Assembly: GCF_030268005.1 (NCBI RefSeq)
Contig: NZ_BRZC01000007.1
Span: forward strand, 490,365 to 554,364
Source of the DNA: Microbacterium arabinogalactanolyticum
Lineage (GTDB): Bacteria > Actinomycetota > Actinomycetes > Actinomycetales > Microbacteriaceae
DNA length: 64,000 bases
Direction: 5' to 3'
This document shows positions 47,936 through 56,848 of this stretch, piece after piece (position 1 is the stretch's first letter; every line of letters starts with the position of its first letter). Position numbers and translations under genes: made by a program. Below the pieces are notes generated by a model. It was not told the DNA's origin and made no database searches. It saw nothing but the letters and a program-made list of their open reading frames with translations.

Positions 47936-50900
47936 CTACGCGTCCACCCGCTCGGCGAGGGCACGGGCCTTGACGAGCGCGGCCTGACGCCCCGGGCGCT
48001 TCGCGATGTCCTCGATGCCGGGCAGACGGGCGGCGTCCGCGGGAATCCAGCCTCGGCCCGCTGCCTCGGCGAGCTGCGGAAGCACGAGCCCCGCCATGTC
48101 GAGGACGCGGTTGAGCCAATGCGGCAGCGTCTCCGCCCGGGCGGCGAAAGCGATCGACTCCGTGATCACGGGCCAAAGCACGGCGATCGTGCGCGGCTCC
48201 TTCTCGATCGCCCGCATCATCCTCGCCGGGCTCACGTCGTCGCAGGCCAGCAGCGCCGGCATGACGTGCCTGACCGCCTCCCACCCGATGAGGTCGTTCG
48301 CGGTGAGATTGGCGATGAGGTAGATGCCGCCGTCGCCCCATTCGCCGTCGTGGCAGAGCGCCGCGAGCACCACGGCGTGCATGGACGTGGTCAGCGGTCC
48401 GCGGTGCACCCCCGGCTCGCGTCCGATGCGGCGTTCGAGGCGCGCGCCGTCCCAGGCCAGGTAGACCTGGTCGGTGGACCGGCCCTCCGGATCGGGTCGC
48501 CCGTCGCGCCAGGGGATCGCCGAGCACTGCCCCTCGTTCTCGAGGTCGTACGTCCAGCCCGGCTTGGCGATGCGGAACGCCTGGTCCGGTGCATCCGCCG
48601 GCCGCAGATCGATCGCGAGCATCTTCGTCTTCGCGTCCGGATCGGCCCACTCCGCCGTGATCGTCGCGCCGTCCACCACGGCGGGGATCCCGCCCGCGCC
48701 CTCCGGCCAGACGTCGGCGAACGCGGGACCTTCCGGCGCGCTCCTGACCGGAGCCGGCTCCATCGCGGGAAGGGCCGCCACGGCCGACTTCGCGGCGGTC
48801 ACGGCGCGTGACGCACCCGAACGCGACGCGAGGGCGCGCAGCCCGGGAACCGCGAGGATCTCCGTCGGCGCGATGCCTTCGTCGACTGCGGCGAGCGCCG
48901 TGGGCACGAGCTGGGCGAGGGCATCCGCGAGCTCGGCCGTGCCCGACAGCATCCGCGGTGCCGCGAGCGACTCGACGATCAGCCCGTCCAGCAGCGGCCA
49001 GACCACCGAGGCGAGCCCCTCGTCTGCGAGTTCCAGGCACACCCTCGCCATGGCCGCGAGGTCGCTGGCGTCGAGGTGCTCGACGTCGATCAGCTCGGGG
49101 CGCAGGAGGCCGCGTTCGAACGCCTCGATCACGGCGGTGAACGCATCCTCGGCGGCACGCGGATGCAGCTGTCTGAGCGCCCCGATGAACCGGGCGGCGA
49201 CCGGCCGGCCGTACGGCGCCGCGTGACGGGCCCCCTGACGCAGCATCACGCCCCGGGCGGCGAGCGGGTAGCTCTCGAAGCCCTCGCCCACGGTCTCGGT
49301 CCAGGTCGGGAAGACGGCGCCGTCGTGCCACGACCGCCAGCTCCGCTCGGACAGCTCACCGCACAGGCCGCTCAGCGAAAGCGGCACCATCACGTCGGCG
49401 GCACGCCAGCCGTCGCCGGAGGGAGACGGCTCGAGGGGCGGCTCCACGACGGGGTCCGCCGTGTAGGCGACCACGACCGCACCGGCGGATGCCGCGACGG
49501 TGCGGTCCTCGTGGTCGACGACGGGGATCGACACCCCGGCGAAGCCGGCCTGCAGCTCCTCGGTGATCAGGGAGAGGTCCAACCGGACCAGTGCGAGGAC
49601 GAGATCGGATGCCCGTGCGGCGACGCCCTCGGCGTGAAGGACGCGCAACCGTGCGAGCAGGTCCTGCGGGTCGATCCGCAGGTCGACCCAGGAGGGCGTG
49701 GAGAGCATCACGGGCACCCGCCCGGCGCTGCTCAGCAGTTCGAACTCCCGCGTGACCATCAGCCCGCGGGTGGCCAGATGGGTGTCCTTCAGATCCCCGG
49801 CGACCCAGCCGGTGATGTAGTGCAGGCCCCCCGCCCAGCGCTGCTTCACGCCGCGCAGGGCTGTGCGCGCGGCGTCGGGATCTCGGTGCGCGAGCCGCAC
49901 GAGCTGGTCGAGGAACATCTCGGCCTCGACGTCGTGCACCTCCTCCGGCTTCGCCAGCAGACGCCCTGCCGTCGCGGCCAGCGCCTCCGGTTCCGCGGGC
50001 TCGGGCTCGAAGCGGGGCGCGGTCCACACCTCCGGCGTCGGTCGCCAGCTCCCGCGCCCCTCTTCCCCCGCCTGTTCGTCGTCGACCCGGATCGTCCCCC
50101 ACCCGTCGAGAACATTCTGCGCGGCCTTCACGAGCGCGACGTCCCGTTCTCCCGTGAGCGCGCGCACCTGCTCGACCAGCTCGCCGGATCCCTCCGCCTG
50201 CGGGCGCTGGCGGGCGGCGAGCGAGGCGAGCACGCTCAGCCGCGTCTTCTTGCCCTTGACCGCGAGAGCACCGGCGGCGAGCTCGACGAGCAGGTGGTCA
50301 TCGGATGCGGCGATGAGCCGGGGCGCGAGCATCTCCACCACCGCCGCGTCCCCCGCCGAGAGCACCGGGACGAGGGCGTTGGCCCGCGCGAGGAGCTCGT
50401 CGTCGGTCGCGGCCAGGGTGTCCGCGATCACGCGTGCCCAGACCGCGCGGTCGCCGGGGCGCTGCGCGGTCTCCAGGCCGATGAACGCCAGTTCGAGCGT
50501 CTCATCGCGGGACATCCAGCCCGCCTCGTACGCCGCGGGGAACGCCTCTCCCAGCGAGGCGGTGGCCGGCTGCGCCTGCTCCACCGCGACGCGTGCGTGC
50601 TCGATGAACCGCTCGCGGATCACCTCGGCGTCGATGAGATCGCGATCCGGGAAGATCTCCGCGGGTCGCCCCAGCGCGGCGGCCGCGAATGCCGACCAGT
50701 CCTTGAGGTACTCGACGGTGCGCGGGATCTCCAGGCCCAGCATGTGGACGAGCCGCACGGCCGCCCCGCCGTACACCGACGTGGAGTTGACCCACGCCCT
50801 CCGCCGCGAGACGCACGCGAGAGCGATGAACTCGGCGGCGAAGGCGGGACCGCGCTGGGCGATGATCTCGGCCTGGATGCCGTCGGCGAGCGCGTGCGGC

Positions 50901-51175
50901 GTCGGGAGCACGTCGATCGTGCGGCGGGCGTCCGCGCCGAGGCGGATCGTGAACACACCCAGTCGCGTGGTGTCGACATCGATCGACGAGCGCCACCCGA
51001 AGGTGTTCTCGCCGAGATCGGCGAAACTCCCCCATTCCCCCTTGCGCAGGCCGGCGAGCGCCTCCTTCTGCTGCGCGGCGGTGCCCAGGGAAAGGTTCGG
51101 CAGCTCCTCCAGCGCCGCGTCCTCCCAGCCCAGCTCGCGGAAGATGTCGATCGCGCGGGCGAGGTCAGTCGTCAT
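47936..51175 (-). CDS. Large DUF6493-like protein with helical repeats
   Basis: 1079 residues from the ATG at 51175 (GAGGAGA site); an ATG at 51193 is less likely. The protein is soluble, Ala/Leu-rich and mostly helical, suggesting HEAT-like repeats over much of its length, with a C-terminal domain containing T-Y-D-L-E-N-E-G-Q-C and A-L-C-H-D-G-E-W-G-D-G-G. It overlaps the upstream SWIM zinc-finger gene by 11 nt. In other bacteria, genes of this type occur with SWIM proteins, MoxR ATPases and VWA proteins; those partners are not in the window. Function unknown. Confidence 0.7.
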   Translation of the reverse strand: MTTDLARAIDIFRELGWEDAALEELPNLSLGTAAQQKEALAGLRKGEWGSFADLGENTFGWRSSIDVDTTRLGVFTIRLGADARRTIDVLPTPHALADGIQAEIIAQRGPAFAAEFIALACVSRRRAWVNSTSVYGGAAVRLVHMLGLEIPRTVEYLKDWSAFAAAALGRPAEIFPDRDLIDAEVIRERFIEHARVAVEQAQPATASLGEAFPAAYEAGWMSRDETLELAFIGLETAQRPGDRAVWARVIADTLAATDDELLARANALVPVLSAGDAAVVEMLAPRLIAASDDHLLVELAAGALAVKGKKTRLSVLASLAARQRPQAEGSGELVEQVRALTGERDVALVKAAQNVLDGWGTIRVDDEQAGEEGRGSWRPTPEVWTAPRFEPEPAEPEALAATAGRLLAKPEEVHDVEAEMFLDQLVRLAHRDPDAARTALRGVKQRWAGGLHYITGWVAGDLKDTHLATRGLMVTREFELLSSAGRVPVMLSTPSWVDLRIDPQDLLARLRVLHAEGVAARASDLVLALVRLDLSLITEELQAGFAGVSIPVVDHEDRTVAASAGAVVVAYTADPVVEPPLEPSPSGDGWRAADVMVPLSLSGLCGELSERSWRSWHDGAVFPTWTETVGEGFESYPLAARGVMLRQGARHAAPYGRPVAARFIGALRQLHPRAAEDAFTAVIEAFERGLLRPELIDVEHLDASDLAAMARVCLELADEGLASVVWPLLDGLIVESLAAPRMLSGTAELADALAQLVPTALAAVDEGIAPTEILAVPGLRALASRSGASRAVTAAKSAVAALPAMEPAPVRSAPEGPAFADVWPEGAGGIPAVVDGATITAEWADPDAKTKMLAIDLRPADAPDQAFRIAKPGWTYDLENEGQCSAIPWRDGRPDPEGRSTDQVYLAWDGARLERRIGREPGVHRGPLTTSMHAVVLAALCHDGEWGDGGIYLIANLTANDLIGWEAVRHVMPALLACDDVSPARMMRAIEKEPRTIAVLWPVITESIAFAARAETLPHWLNRVLDMAGLVLPQLAEAAGRGWIPADAARLPGIEDIAKRPGRQAALVKARALAERVDA

Positions 51176-52505
51176 TCGTGTCGTTCTCCTCATCGATGCG
51201 CCCCTCTGCGAGGAGCACGGCCAGCAGATGCTTGCACGGCCCGTGGCCCGTCCCGTGCGTCAGATGCCACGTGCAGGTGCACGAGGCCGGGTCGACCGCC
51301 ACGAGATAGTCGCCGTCCCCCGAGCGCACACGCCATCCCGCGCCGTCGCGGCGCACCGCATCCGAGGCGAGCAGCCGGCGGGCGGAGACGAGCCGGGGGT
51401 TGTCCCGGGTGACGCGGGCGGGATCGTCGGGCAGCTCGCGGTGGAAGTGCGCCCGGTCGTGCACATCCCAGCCCACGCGGCCGGATGCCGCGAGCACCGC
51501 CAGCGCCGAGCGCACCCTCGCCTCGGGGAGGGCCGTGTCGGCCTGCAGTCTCGTCACGTCGATGCGCGGCTCGAAGGCGAGCATCGCGGCGACCAGGTCC
51601 GCGTCGTCGAGGGCGTCGGGTGTCGCCAGACCGATGAGCAGGGATCCCTCACCGGAATGACCGCGCCACGGTTCCTCGGTCAGCCCCAGCGTGATCCTCG
51701 CGCCGGGCAGATCGATCTCGACGACCGCCACGCCCGTCTCGGCGCTGCCGTGGAACGCCGCGCCGCGCACATGCGGCAGCATCCGTCGCAGCGCGGACAG
51801 CCGGTGAAGGCCCGCGATCCGGACGGCGCCCGTCGACGGCCGCGCCGCGAGGCGTGCTCCGGTCGATGTCGCCGTCAGCCAGCCGCTGCGGCCGCTCGCG
51901 GTCGCCGCGGGAACGGACCCGATGAACGCCCGTGCCCGGGCGGCGTCCAGTGCGAAGCCCGGCGACGTGCCGCGATGCAGCTCCGCGACGTTGCCCAGCG
52001 CCGGCACCCACCGGGTCGGCATCCTGACCGGTCGCTCCTGCGACTGCGCCTCGGGCGTCGCGGCCGTCAGGCCGGCATCGCCGACCTGCAGGTGCAGCAG
52101 CTCGGTGCGGCCGACGCCCGACAGCATCCGCCTCGTGTCGGCGGTGATGTCGACGTTCGTGGTGCCGAACCCGATCTCGCCCCCGTCGAGGCCGTCGCCG
52201 AACACGTCGAGCCGCGCGTAGACGCTGTTGCAGGCGGAGAAGCACTCGGCTCGCAGCCGATCGCCGTGCGCGCTCAGCACCGGGTCGCGCTGCGTGGTCG
52301 GCGTGTACTGGAAGTAGCGCATGGCCGTGATGTCCGCCAGCGTCACGAGGGCGCGGGCGAGCACCTGCGGGCGGGTCGCGAAACCGCGGAAGAACTCCGG
52401 AGCATGCTGGGGCCCGGCCGGCGTCAGAGCGGGCGCGAGAGCGAGCGCCATGCCTGCATCGTCGACACGCGAGGTCGCTGCGAAGCCCCGTTCAGTCACG
52501 CTCAT
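51165..52505 (-). CDS. SWIM zinc-finger protein
   Basis: 446 residues from the ATG at 52505. The C-terminal SWIM motif is S-C-T-C-T-W-H followed by G-P-C-K-H-L-L-A (C-x-C...C-x-H), near residues 410-430. The N-terminal 300 residues form an alpha/beta region with G-R-T-E-L-L-H-L-Q-V-G-D-A-G and G-T-T-N-V-D-I. SWIM domains bind DNA or protein. The pair with the DUF6493-like gene is translationally coupled, implying a complex. It is divergent from the esterase gene, with about 50 nt shared upstream region. Confidence 0.82.
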   Translation of the reverse strand: MSVTERGFAATSRVDDAGMALALAPALTPAGPQHAPEFFRGFATRPQVLARALVTLADITAMRYFQYTPTTQRDPVLSAHGDRLRAECFSACNSVYARLDVFGDGLDGGEIGFGTTNVDITADTRRMLSGVGRTELLHLQVGDAGLTAATPEAQSQERPVRMPTRWVPALGNVAELHRGTSPGFALDAARARAFIGSVPAATASGRSGWLTATSTGARLAARPSTGAVRIAGLHRLSALRRMLPHVRGAAFHGSAETGVAVVEIDLPGARITLGLTEEPWRGHSGEGSLLIGLATPDALDDADLVAAMLAFEPRIDVTRLQADTALPEARVRSALAVLAASGRVGWDVHDRAHFHRELPDDPARVTRDNPRLVSARRLLASDAVRRDGAGWRVRSGDGDYLVAVDPASCTCTWHLTHGTGHGPCKHLLAVLLAEGRIDEENDTNDD

Positions 52506-52554
52506 CACCCTAGGGGGCCTGACCGACGTCCGTCGTCCCTGGCAGGATGAGGTC

Positions 52555-53199
52555 ATGACCGAGATCGACGACGCCCTGACGCGCTGGTCTGCTGGTGAGC
52601 GTGCCGGGAGACCCCTGCTCGTGCTGCTGCACGGCTACGGCGCCGACGAGAACGACCTGTTCGGGCTGGTCCCCTACCTCCCCGACGGGCTCGCGGTGGC
52701 CTCCGTCGCCGCCCCGCTGACCCCGCCCTGGCCGATGCCCGGCCGCTCGTGGTACCCGATCGACTCGCTGAACACGAGGGATGCCGCTGGCATCACGCTG
52801 GCCGCGGAAGGACTGCTGCGCTGGCTGGACGCCGTCGCCGCCGACGCGGCGCATGTCGCACTGCTGGGCTTCTCGCAGGGTGCTGCCGTCGCGCTTCAGG
52901 CGCTGCGCCTCGCGCCGGAGCGGATCGACGCGGTCGTCGTGCTGAGCGGGTACGCCGCTCCCGGCGATCTGCCGAACGACGCCGCACTGCAGGAGCGGAA
53001 GCCGCCGGTGTTCTGGGGCCGCGGCAGCCGCGACGACGTGATCCCGCCGAACCTCATCGACCACACCGCGCAGTGGCTGCCCTCGCACGCCGAGCTCTCC
53101 GGACGGGTGTACCCGGGTCTCACCCACTCCATCTCCGAGCAGGAGCTGACCGACGTCGATGTGTTCCTGTCGCAGTGGAAGGACTCGCTGGACGCCTGA
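52555..53199 (+). CDS. Phospholipase/carboxylesterase family alpha/beta hydrolase
   Basis: 214 residues with AGGATGAGG before the ATG. The nucleophile motif is L-L-G-F-S-Q-G-A, the oxyanion segment L-L-H-G-Y-G-A-D-E-N-D, the Asp lies in G-S-R-D-D-V-I-P, and the His in G-L-T-H-S-I-S. This is the acyl-protein thioesterase-like esterase group (YpfH/EstB). Cytoplasmic; substrate unknown. Convergent with the small membrane protein downstream. Confidence 0.88.
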   Translation: MTEIDDALTRWSAGERAGRPLLVLLHGYGADENDLFGLVPYLPDGLAVASVAAPLTPPWPMPGRSWYPIDSLNTRDAAGITLAAEGLLRWLDAVAADAAHVALLGFSQGAAVALQALRLAPERIDAVVVLSGYAAPGDLPNDAALQERKPPVFWGRGSRDDVIPPNLIDHTAQWLPSHAELSGRVYPGLTHSISEQELTDVDVFLSQWKDSLDA

Positions 53200-53202
53200 C
53201 GC

Positions 53203-53484
53203 TCAGGCCGGTGTCTCGGCGTCGTCGTCGGGTCGGTGCTCGCGGTCGGTCTCGGCGGCGTCTGGTTCCGTTCCTCCAGCCGTACCCGGATGCCGCTTCC
53301 GCGACCCTGCACGGGTGAACACCACCATGAGCACGACGGTCACGACGAGGCCGACACCGAGTCCGATCGGCATGATGTTCGTCGCGGTGCCGAGCGCAGC
53401 GGCGACGCCGAGGCCGATGATGATGCTCCCTGCGAAGCCCATGCGGGCCCGCATCTCGTGGGAGCTCGGCTGCCTGTCGTCCAT
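53203..53484 (-). CDS. Small two-helix membrane protein
   Basis: 93 residues from the ATG at 53484. After a polar start (M-D-D-R-Q-P-S-S-H-E), two adjacent membrane helices (about 16-34 and 39-58) form a hairpin, followed by a basic turn (R-A-G-S-R-K-R-H) and an acidic tail rich in Asp and Glu. No family is recognised. It ends 3 nt from the convergent esterase gene. Confidence 0.62.
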   Translation of the reverse strand: MDDRQPSSHEMRARMGFAGSIIIGLGVAAALGTATNIMPIGLGVGLVVTVVLMVVFTRAGSRKRHPGTAGGTEPDAAETDREHRPDDDAETPA

Positions 53485-53540
53485 GACATCCAACCTACGC
53501 GGGACGGACGCCCCCTCCGCCCGACGTCGACACGCCCGGG

Positions 53541-53768
53541 TTGCGTGAACCCGATCGAGCCGGTATCGTCTCAGAGTCCTGTCCGCCGTGTCTGGAAGTC
53601 CTTTGATCTGAATCGTCGCCTCTCCGCGTAAATCACCCACGCGCTGATCCGACGATCCTTCCTGCCACCGGCCCTTCGACAAGTTCAGGGCCCCAGAGGC
53701 ACACGCCCACGACCGGCACGGTCGACTCGTCGGCATCCGCGCACCCGCACATCTTCCGGGAGCCGCTC
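53541..53768 (+). promoter_or_regulatory. ABC-F gene promoter and structured leader
   Basis: TTGCGT (53541-53546), 17 bp and TATCGT (53564-53569) form a good promoter, giving a leader of about 190 nt before the ATG at 53769. The leader contains a nested inverted repeat (ATCGTCG with CGACGAT enclosing CGCGT with ACGCG, about 53616-53668), a possible 7-codon frame (GTG TCT GGA AGT CCT TTG ATC TGA) and the palindromic repeat at 53670. ABC-F resistance genes are often controlled by leader attenuation. Confidence 0.5.
53670..53692. repeat. Short palindromic dispersed repeat in the ABC-F leader
   Basis: GGCCCT and AGGGCC arms enclose TCGACAAGTTC. The ends CCCTTCG and TCAGG match the repeat at 47147, suggesting one REP-like family with variable middles. 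Confidence 0.6.
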
Positions 53769-55505
53769 ATGTCAACACCGACCACTTTCACCTCCGCCGC
53801 CGTCACACTCGACCGGCTCACGTTCGCCTGGGCGGACGGTACCGTCGCGCTCGACGCCGTGTCGGGCTCGTTCAGCTCCGGCCGCACCGGGCTCGTCGGA
53901 CGCAACGGCGCGGGCAAGTCCACGCTGCTGCGCCTGATCGCCGGTGACCTCGTCCCCACCTCGGGACAGATCATCCGCACGGCCGAGGTCGCCTACCTGC
54001 CCCAGCGTCTCACGCTCGACACCGACCGCCGCGTCGCCGAGCTGCTCGGCATCGCCGCTCAGCTCGACGCCGTGCGCGCGATCACCGCCGGCGACGTCGA
54101 CCCGGCGCACTTCGACGCCGTCGGCGACGACTGGGACATCGAGGCGAGAGCCGAGGTGTCCCTCGCCGAGGCCGGGCTCGACCCGTCGTTCCTCGACCGC
54201 ACGGTCGGCGAACTGTCCGGCGGCGAGTCCGTGCTGGTCGCGATCGCCGGCATCCGGCTGCGTCGCGCGCCGATCACCCTGCTCGACGAGCCGACCAACA
54301 ACCTCGACCGCGTGGCGCGGGGTCGCCTGGCGGACATGGTCCGCGGCTGGAAGGGCGCGCTGATCGTGGTGAGTCACGACATCGCGCTGCTGGAGCTGAT
54401 GGATGACACCGCCGAGCTCTACGGCAGCAGCCTGAGCGTGTTCGGCGGCCCCTACTCCGAGTGGCGGGCATGGCTGGATGCCGAGCAGGAAGCCGCCCGG
54501 CAGGATGAGCGCGATGCGACGCAGGCGTTCAAGAAGGAGAAGCGGCAGCGCATCGAGGCGGAGACCAAGCTCGCGCACAGGGCGAGCTTCGCGAAGAAGG
54601 CGTACGAGAACAAGCGCGAGCCGAAGATCGTCATGAACGGTCGCAAGATGGCCGCACAGGTCTCGGCCGGCCGGCTGCGCACCGAGGTCGCGGGCAAGGA
54701 GGAGACGGCACGCGCCGCGATGGATGCCGCCGGCCGCCGTGTGCGCGAGGACGCGTCGATGAAGATCGAGCTGCCCGACCCGGGCGTCTCGAACTCGCGA
54801 CGTATCGCCACGCTCGGCGACGGGACTCGGTCGTGGGTGGTGCAGGGGCCGGAGCGCGTGGCGCTGATCGGGCGCAACGGTGTCGGGAAGACCACGCTGC
54901 TGCGGCGGCTGGTGGCTGATGCCGATCTCATCGGCGGGAACGTGAGCGCTTCGAGCGGGAATGCGCACCTCGCGCGGACGGATCCGGAGGATTCATCCGC
55001 CGCTGGCGCACATTCCCGCGTGGAGGGTGCGGATGCCGCGGCATCCGAGTTCCCGATCAACCCGGAACTGGTCGCGGAGGCGCACACCGATCGGATCGGC
55101 TACCTGTCCCAGCGTGTGGACGGTCTCGACGAGTCGGCGTCCGTGGTGGAGAACATCGCGGCGGCGGCTCCGCACGTTCCCGACAAGGAGCTGCGCAACC
55201 GGCTCGCCCGCTTCCTGATCCGCGGGGCCACGATGGACCGCCCCGTCGGCGCGCTGTCGGGCGGTGAGAGGTTCCGGGTGGCGCTAGCGAAGCTGCTGCT
55301 CGCCGATCCCCCGCCGCACCTCGTGGTGCTCGACGAGCCGACTAACAACCTCGACCTCGACACGGTCGATCAGCTGGTCCAGGCGCTGCTCGCCTTCCGC
55401 GGAGCGGTGCTCGTCGTCAGCCACGACGACGTGTTCCTGCAGCGGCTGGAACTCGACCTGACGCTGGAGCTGGATGCCGAAGGCCAACTGACCCAGATCG
55501 GGTGA
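53769..55505 (+). CDS. ABC-F family ATP-binding protein
   Basis: 578 residues with no membrane helices and two ABC domains: Walker [10 protein letters not shown] (about 44) and G-R-N-G-V-G-K-T-T (about 367), signatures L-S-G-G-E-S and L-S-G-G-E-R, Walker [11 protein letters not shown] and [10 protein letters not shown]. The linker between them is long and Lys/Arg/Glu-rich. The second domain has an Ala/Ser/Glu-rich insert of about 35 residues between Walker A and the Q-loop. ABC-F proteins act on the ribosome, either in translation or antibiotic protection; the leader favours the latter. Confidence 0.88.
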   Translation: MSTPTTFTSAAVTLDRLTFAWADGTVALDAVSGSFSSGRTGLVGRNGAGKSTLLRLIAGDLVPTSGQIIRTAEVAYLPQRLTLDTDRRVAELLGIAAQLDAVRAITAGDVDPAHFDAVGDDWDIEARAEVSLAEAGLDPSFLDRTVGELSGGESVLVAIAGIRLRRAPITLLDEPTNNLDRVARGRLADMVRGWKGALIVVSHDIALLELMDDTAELYGSSLSVFGGPYSEWRAWLDAEQEAARQDERDATQAFKKEKRQRIEAETKLAHRASFAKKAYENKREPKIVMNGRKMAAQVSAGRLRTEVAGKEETARAAMDAAGRRVREDASMKIELPDPGVSNSRRIATLGDGTRSWVVQGPERVALIGRNGVGKTTLLRRLVADADLIGGNVSASSGNAHLARTDPEDSSAAGAHSRVEGADAAASEFPINPELVAEAHTDRIGYLSQRVDGLDESASVVENIAAAAPHVPDKELRNRLARFLIRGATMDRPVGALSGGERFRVALAKLLLADPPPHLVVLDEPTNNLDLDTVDQLVQALLAFRGAVLVVSHDDVFLQRLELDLTLELDAEGQLTQIG

Positions 55506-55543
55506 GGGTTCCGCGGCGCGGTCCTGGCGGGCAGGATGGAGGC

Positions 55544-55726
55544 ATGACTCCTCTCGTCCGCCCCCGCCAGGACCGCGTGATCGCCGGCGTCTGCTCGGCC
55601 GTGGCACGACGATTCGACATCAGTCCGACGACCGTGCGCGTGATCACGGTGCTGGCTGTGCTGTTCGCGGGCCTGTCGATCTGGGCCTACGTGCTGCTCT
55701 GGATCATCGTGCCGAACGAGTTCTGA
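55544..55726 (+). CDS. PspC-domain protein
   Basis: 60 residues. The pattern R-P-R-Q-D-R-V-I-A-G-V-C-S-A-V-A-R-R-F and the following membrane helix (V-L-F-A-G-L-S-I-W-A-Y-V-L-L-W-I-I-V-P) are the complete PspC domain. AGGATGGAGG precedes the ATG. PspC proteins take part in envelope stress responses. It follows the ABC-F gene by 38 nt and may share its transcript. Confidence 0.88.
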   Translation: MTPLVRPRQDRVIAGVCSAVARRFDISPTTVRVITVLAVLFAGLSIWAYVLLWIIVPNEF

Positions 55727-55729
55727 GGC

Positions 55730-56139
55730 TCACTTCGCCCGGCTGGACCTCATGGCCCTGGTGTGCGCGAGCTCCGGGTCCGACGCCAGTCGCGCGTACT
55801 CCTCGGACTCCCGGGGATCAGCGCCACGCGCCCCTCGGCATCGTGGTGAGTGCCCCAGCCGTAGCGCTTGCCCAGCGGGGACGAGCGCAGGCAGGCCTGG
55901 CCCTTCGAGAAGAACTCCTCACGGGCCGCCTCGTCGTGCGGGTCGATACCCTTGCGCAGCGCATGCGTCTCGAACAGCACGTCGTCGGACGTGCGCGTGT
56001 ACGGCTCTTCGATGAGCAGTCGGTAGTGCAGCGCGGCGATGGAGAGGTTCTCGGCGATCGGAGGCTCCTCGCCGTGCTCGGCACGGCAGTCCTCCGAGAC
56101 CTCGATGAACGTGTTCGTGTAGTTCGTCGTGTGCGCCAT
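55730..56139 (-). pseudogene. DUF6157-like gene with a frameshift near its 3' end
   Basis: From the ATG at 56139 the frame encodes A-H-T-T-N-Y-T-N-T-F-I-E-V-S-E-D, then T-S-D-D-V-L-F-E-T-H-A and F-F-S-K-G-Q-A-C-L-R-S-S-P-L-G-K-R-Y-G-W, clear DUF6157 signatures. After G-R-V-A-L-I-P the frame degenerates, while the other frame continues E-S-E-E-Y-A-R-L-A-S-D-P-E-L-A-H-T-R-A-M, the expected family C-terminus, to a TGA at 55730-55732. One base is missing at CCCCGGG (about 55810-55816). Either a recent frameshift or a sequencing error in a short homopolymer region. Confidence 0.75.
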
Positions 56140-56177
56140 GCGGCCAGCATCCCCCACGCCGGCGACATTGTCGAGGA

Positions 56178-56792
56178 TCAGCCGAGCGCCGCGAGCCACG
56201 GGTGCCCGGGGATCGTGCGCCGCAGAGCCTCCGCGAGCCAGGCGCGTCGTCGATCGTCCAGGAACGGCAGGGTCGCGTCGAAGTCCGCGCGATCCTTGTC
56301 GCGCAGTCCCCTCGCCTTGTAGAGCAGCTGGATCTCGGGCTGCAGAAAGCGGATGCCGTCGCGCTCCCAGAGGGCGTCGGCCATCGGCATCCGGACGCTC
56401 CGGTCGCGCCGGTACTGCCATTCGTCCGTCGTTCCCGGGCCGAGCAGGATGTCGTACTCCCACGGATCCGCGGCGCTGCGGCGCGCCCAGAGCTGACCGC
56501 ATCCGTCCGGGAGGTCGTCCGGATCGTCGGATGCCACCGGCTTCAACGCACCCGAGAACGCCGCCCACAGGTGCAGACGATCGCCGACGTGCGCACGCAG
56601 GAGAGGCAGCTCGGCGCGGAGGATGCCGGGATCGATGTCCTCGTGATGGCGCTCGACACCGGTGAAAGCCTGCAGGGCCCAGCCGCCGGCGATCCACCAC
56701 GTGCCGCCGTAGCCGTCGAAGAAGTCCCGGACGTCGGCGGGCGAACGCGGCGCCCAATCTCCGTACAGACGCGTGAACTCGGCCTCTTCCAT
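56178..56792 (-). CDS. Nucleotidyltransferase, aminoglycoside 2''-adenylyltransferase-like
   Basis: 204 residues. The nucleotidyltransferase core is W-W-I-A-G-G-W-A-L-Q followed by H-H-E-D-I-D-P-G, with the two acidic metal ligands; W-E-Y-D-I-L-L holds a probable third. This matches the ANT(2'')/LinB-like group of stand-alone nucleotidyltransferases. Chromosomal members are frequent in actinobacteria and are not proof of drug resistance. Upstream of and divergent from lhr. Confidence 0.78.
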   Translation of the reverse strand: MEEAEFTRLYGDWAPRSPADVRDFFDGYGGTWWIAGGWALQAFTGVERHHEDIDPGILRAELPLLRAHVGDRLHLWAAFSGALKPVASDDPDDLPDGCGQLWARRSAADPWEYDILLGPGTTDEWQYRRDRSVRMPMADALWERDGIRFLQPEIQLLYKARGLRDKDRADFDATLPFLDDRRRAWLAEALRRTIPGHPWLAALG

Positions 56793-56848
56793 CCGTTCAC
56801 GGTATCGGAGGCCGCCAGAGTGTCGGCGGCCTGCCGCATGATGGAGGG

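Noticed and set aside
56178..56792. Aminoglycoside or lincosamide resistance determinant
   Set aside because: The nucleotidyltransferase fold is clear, but stand-alone chromosomal members are common, and there is no mobile context or resistance partner nearby.
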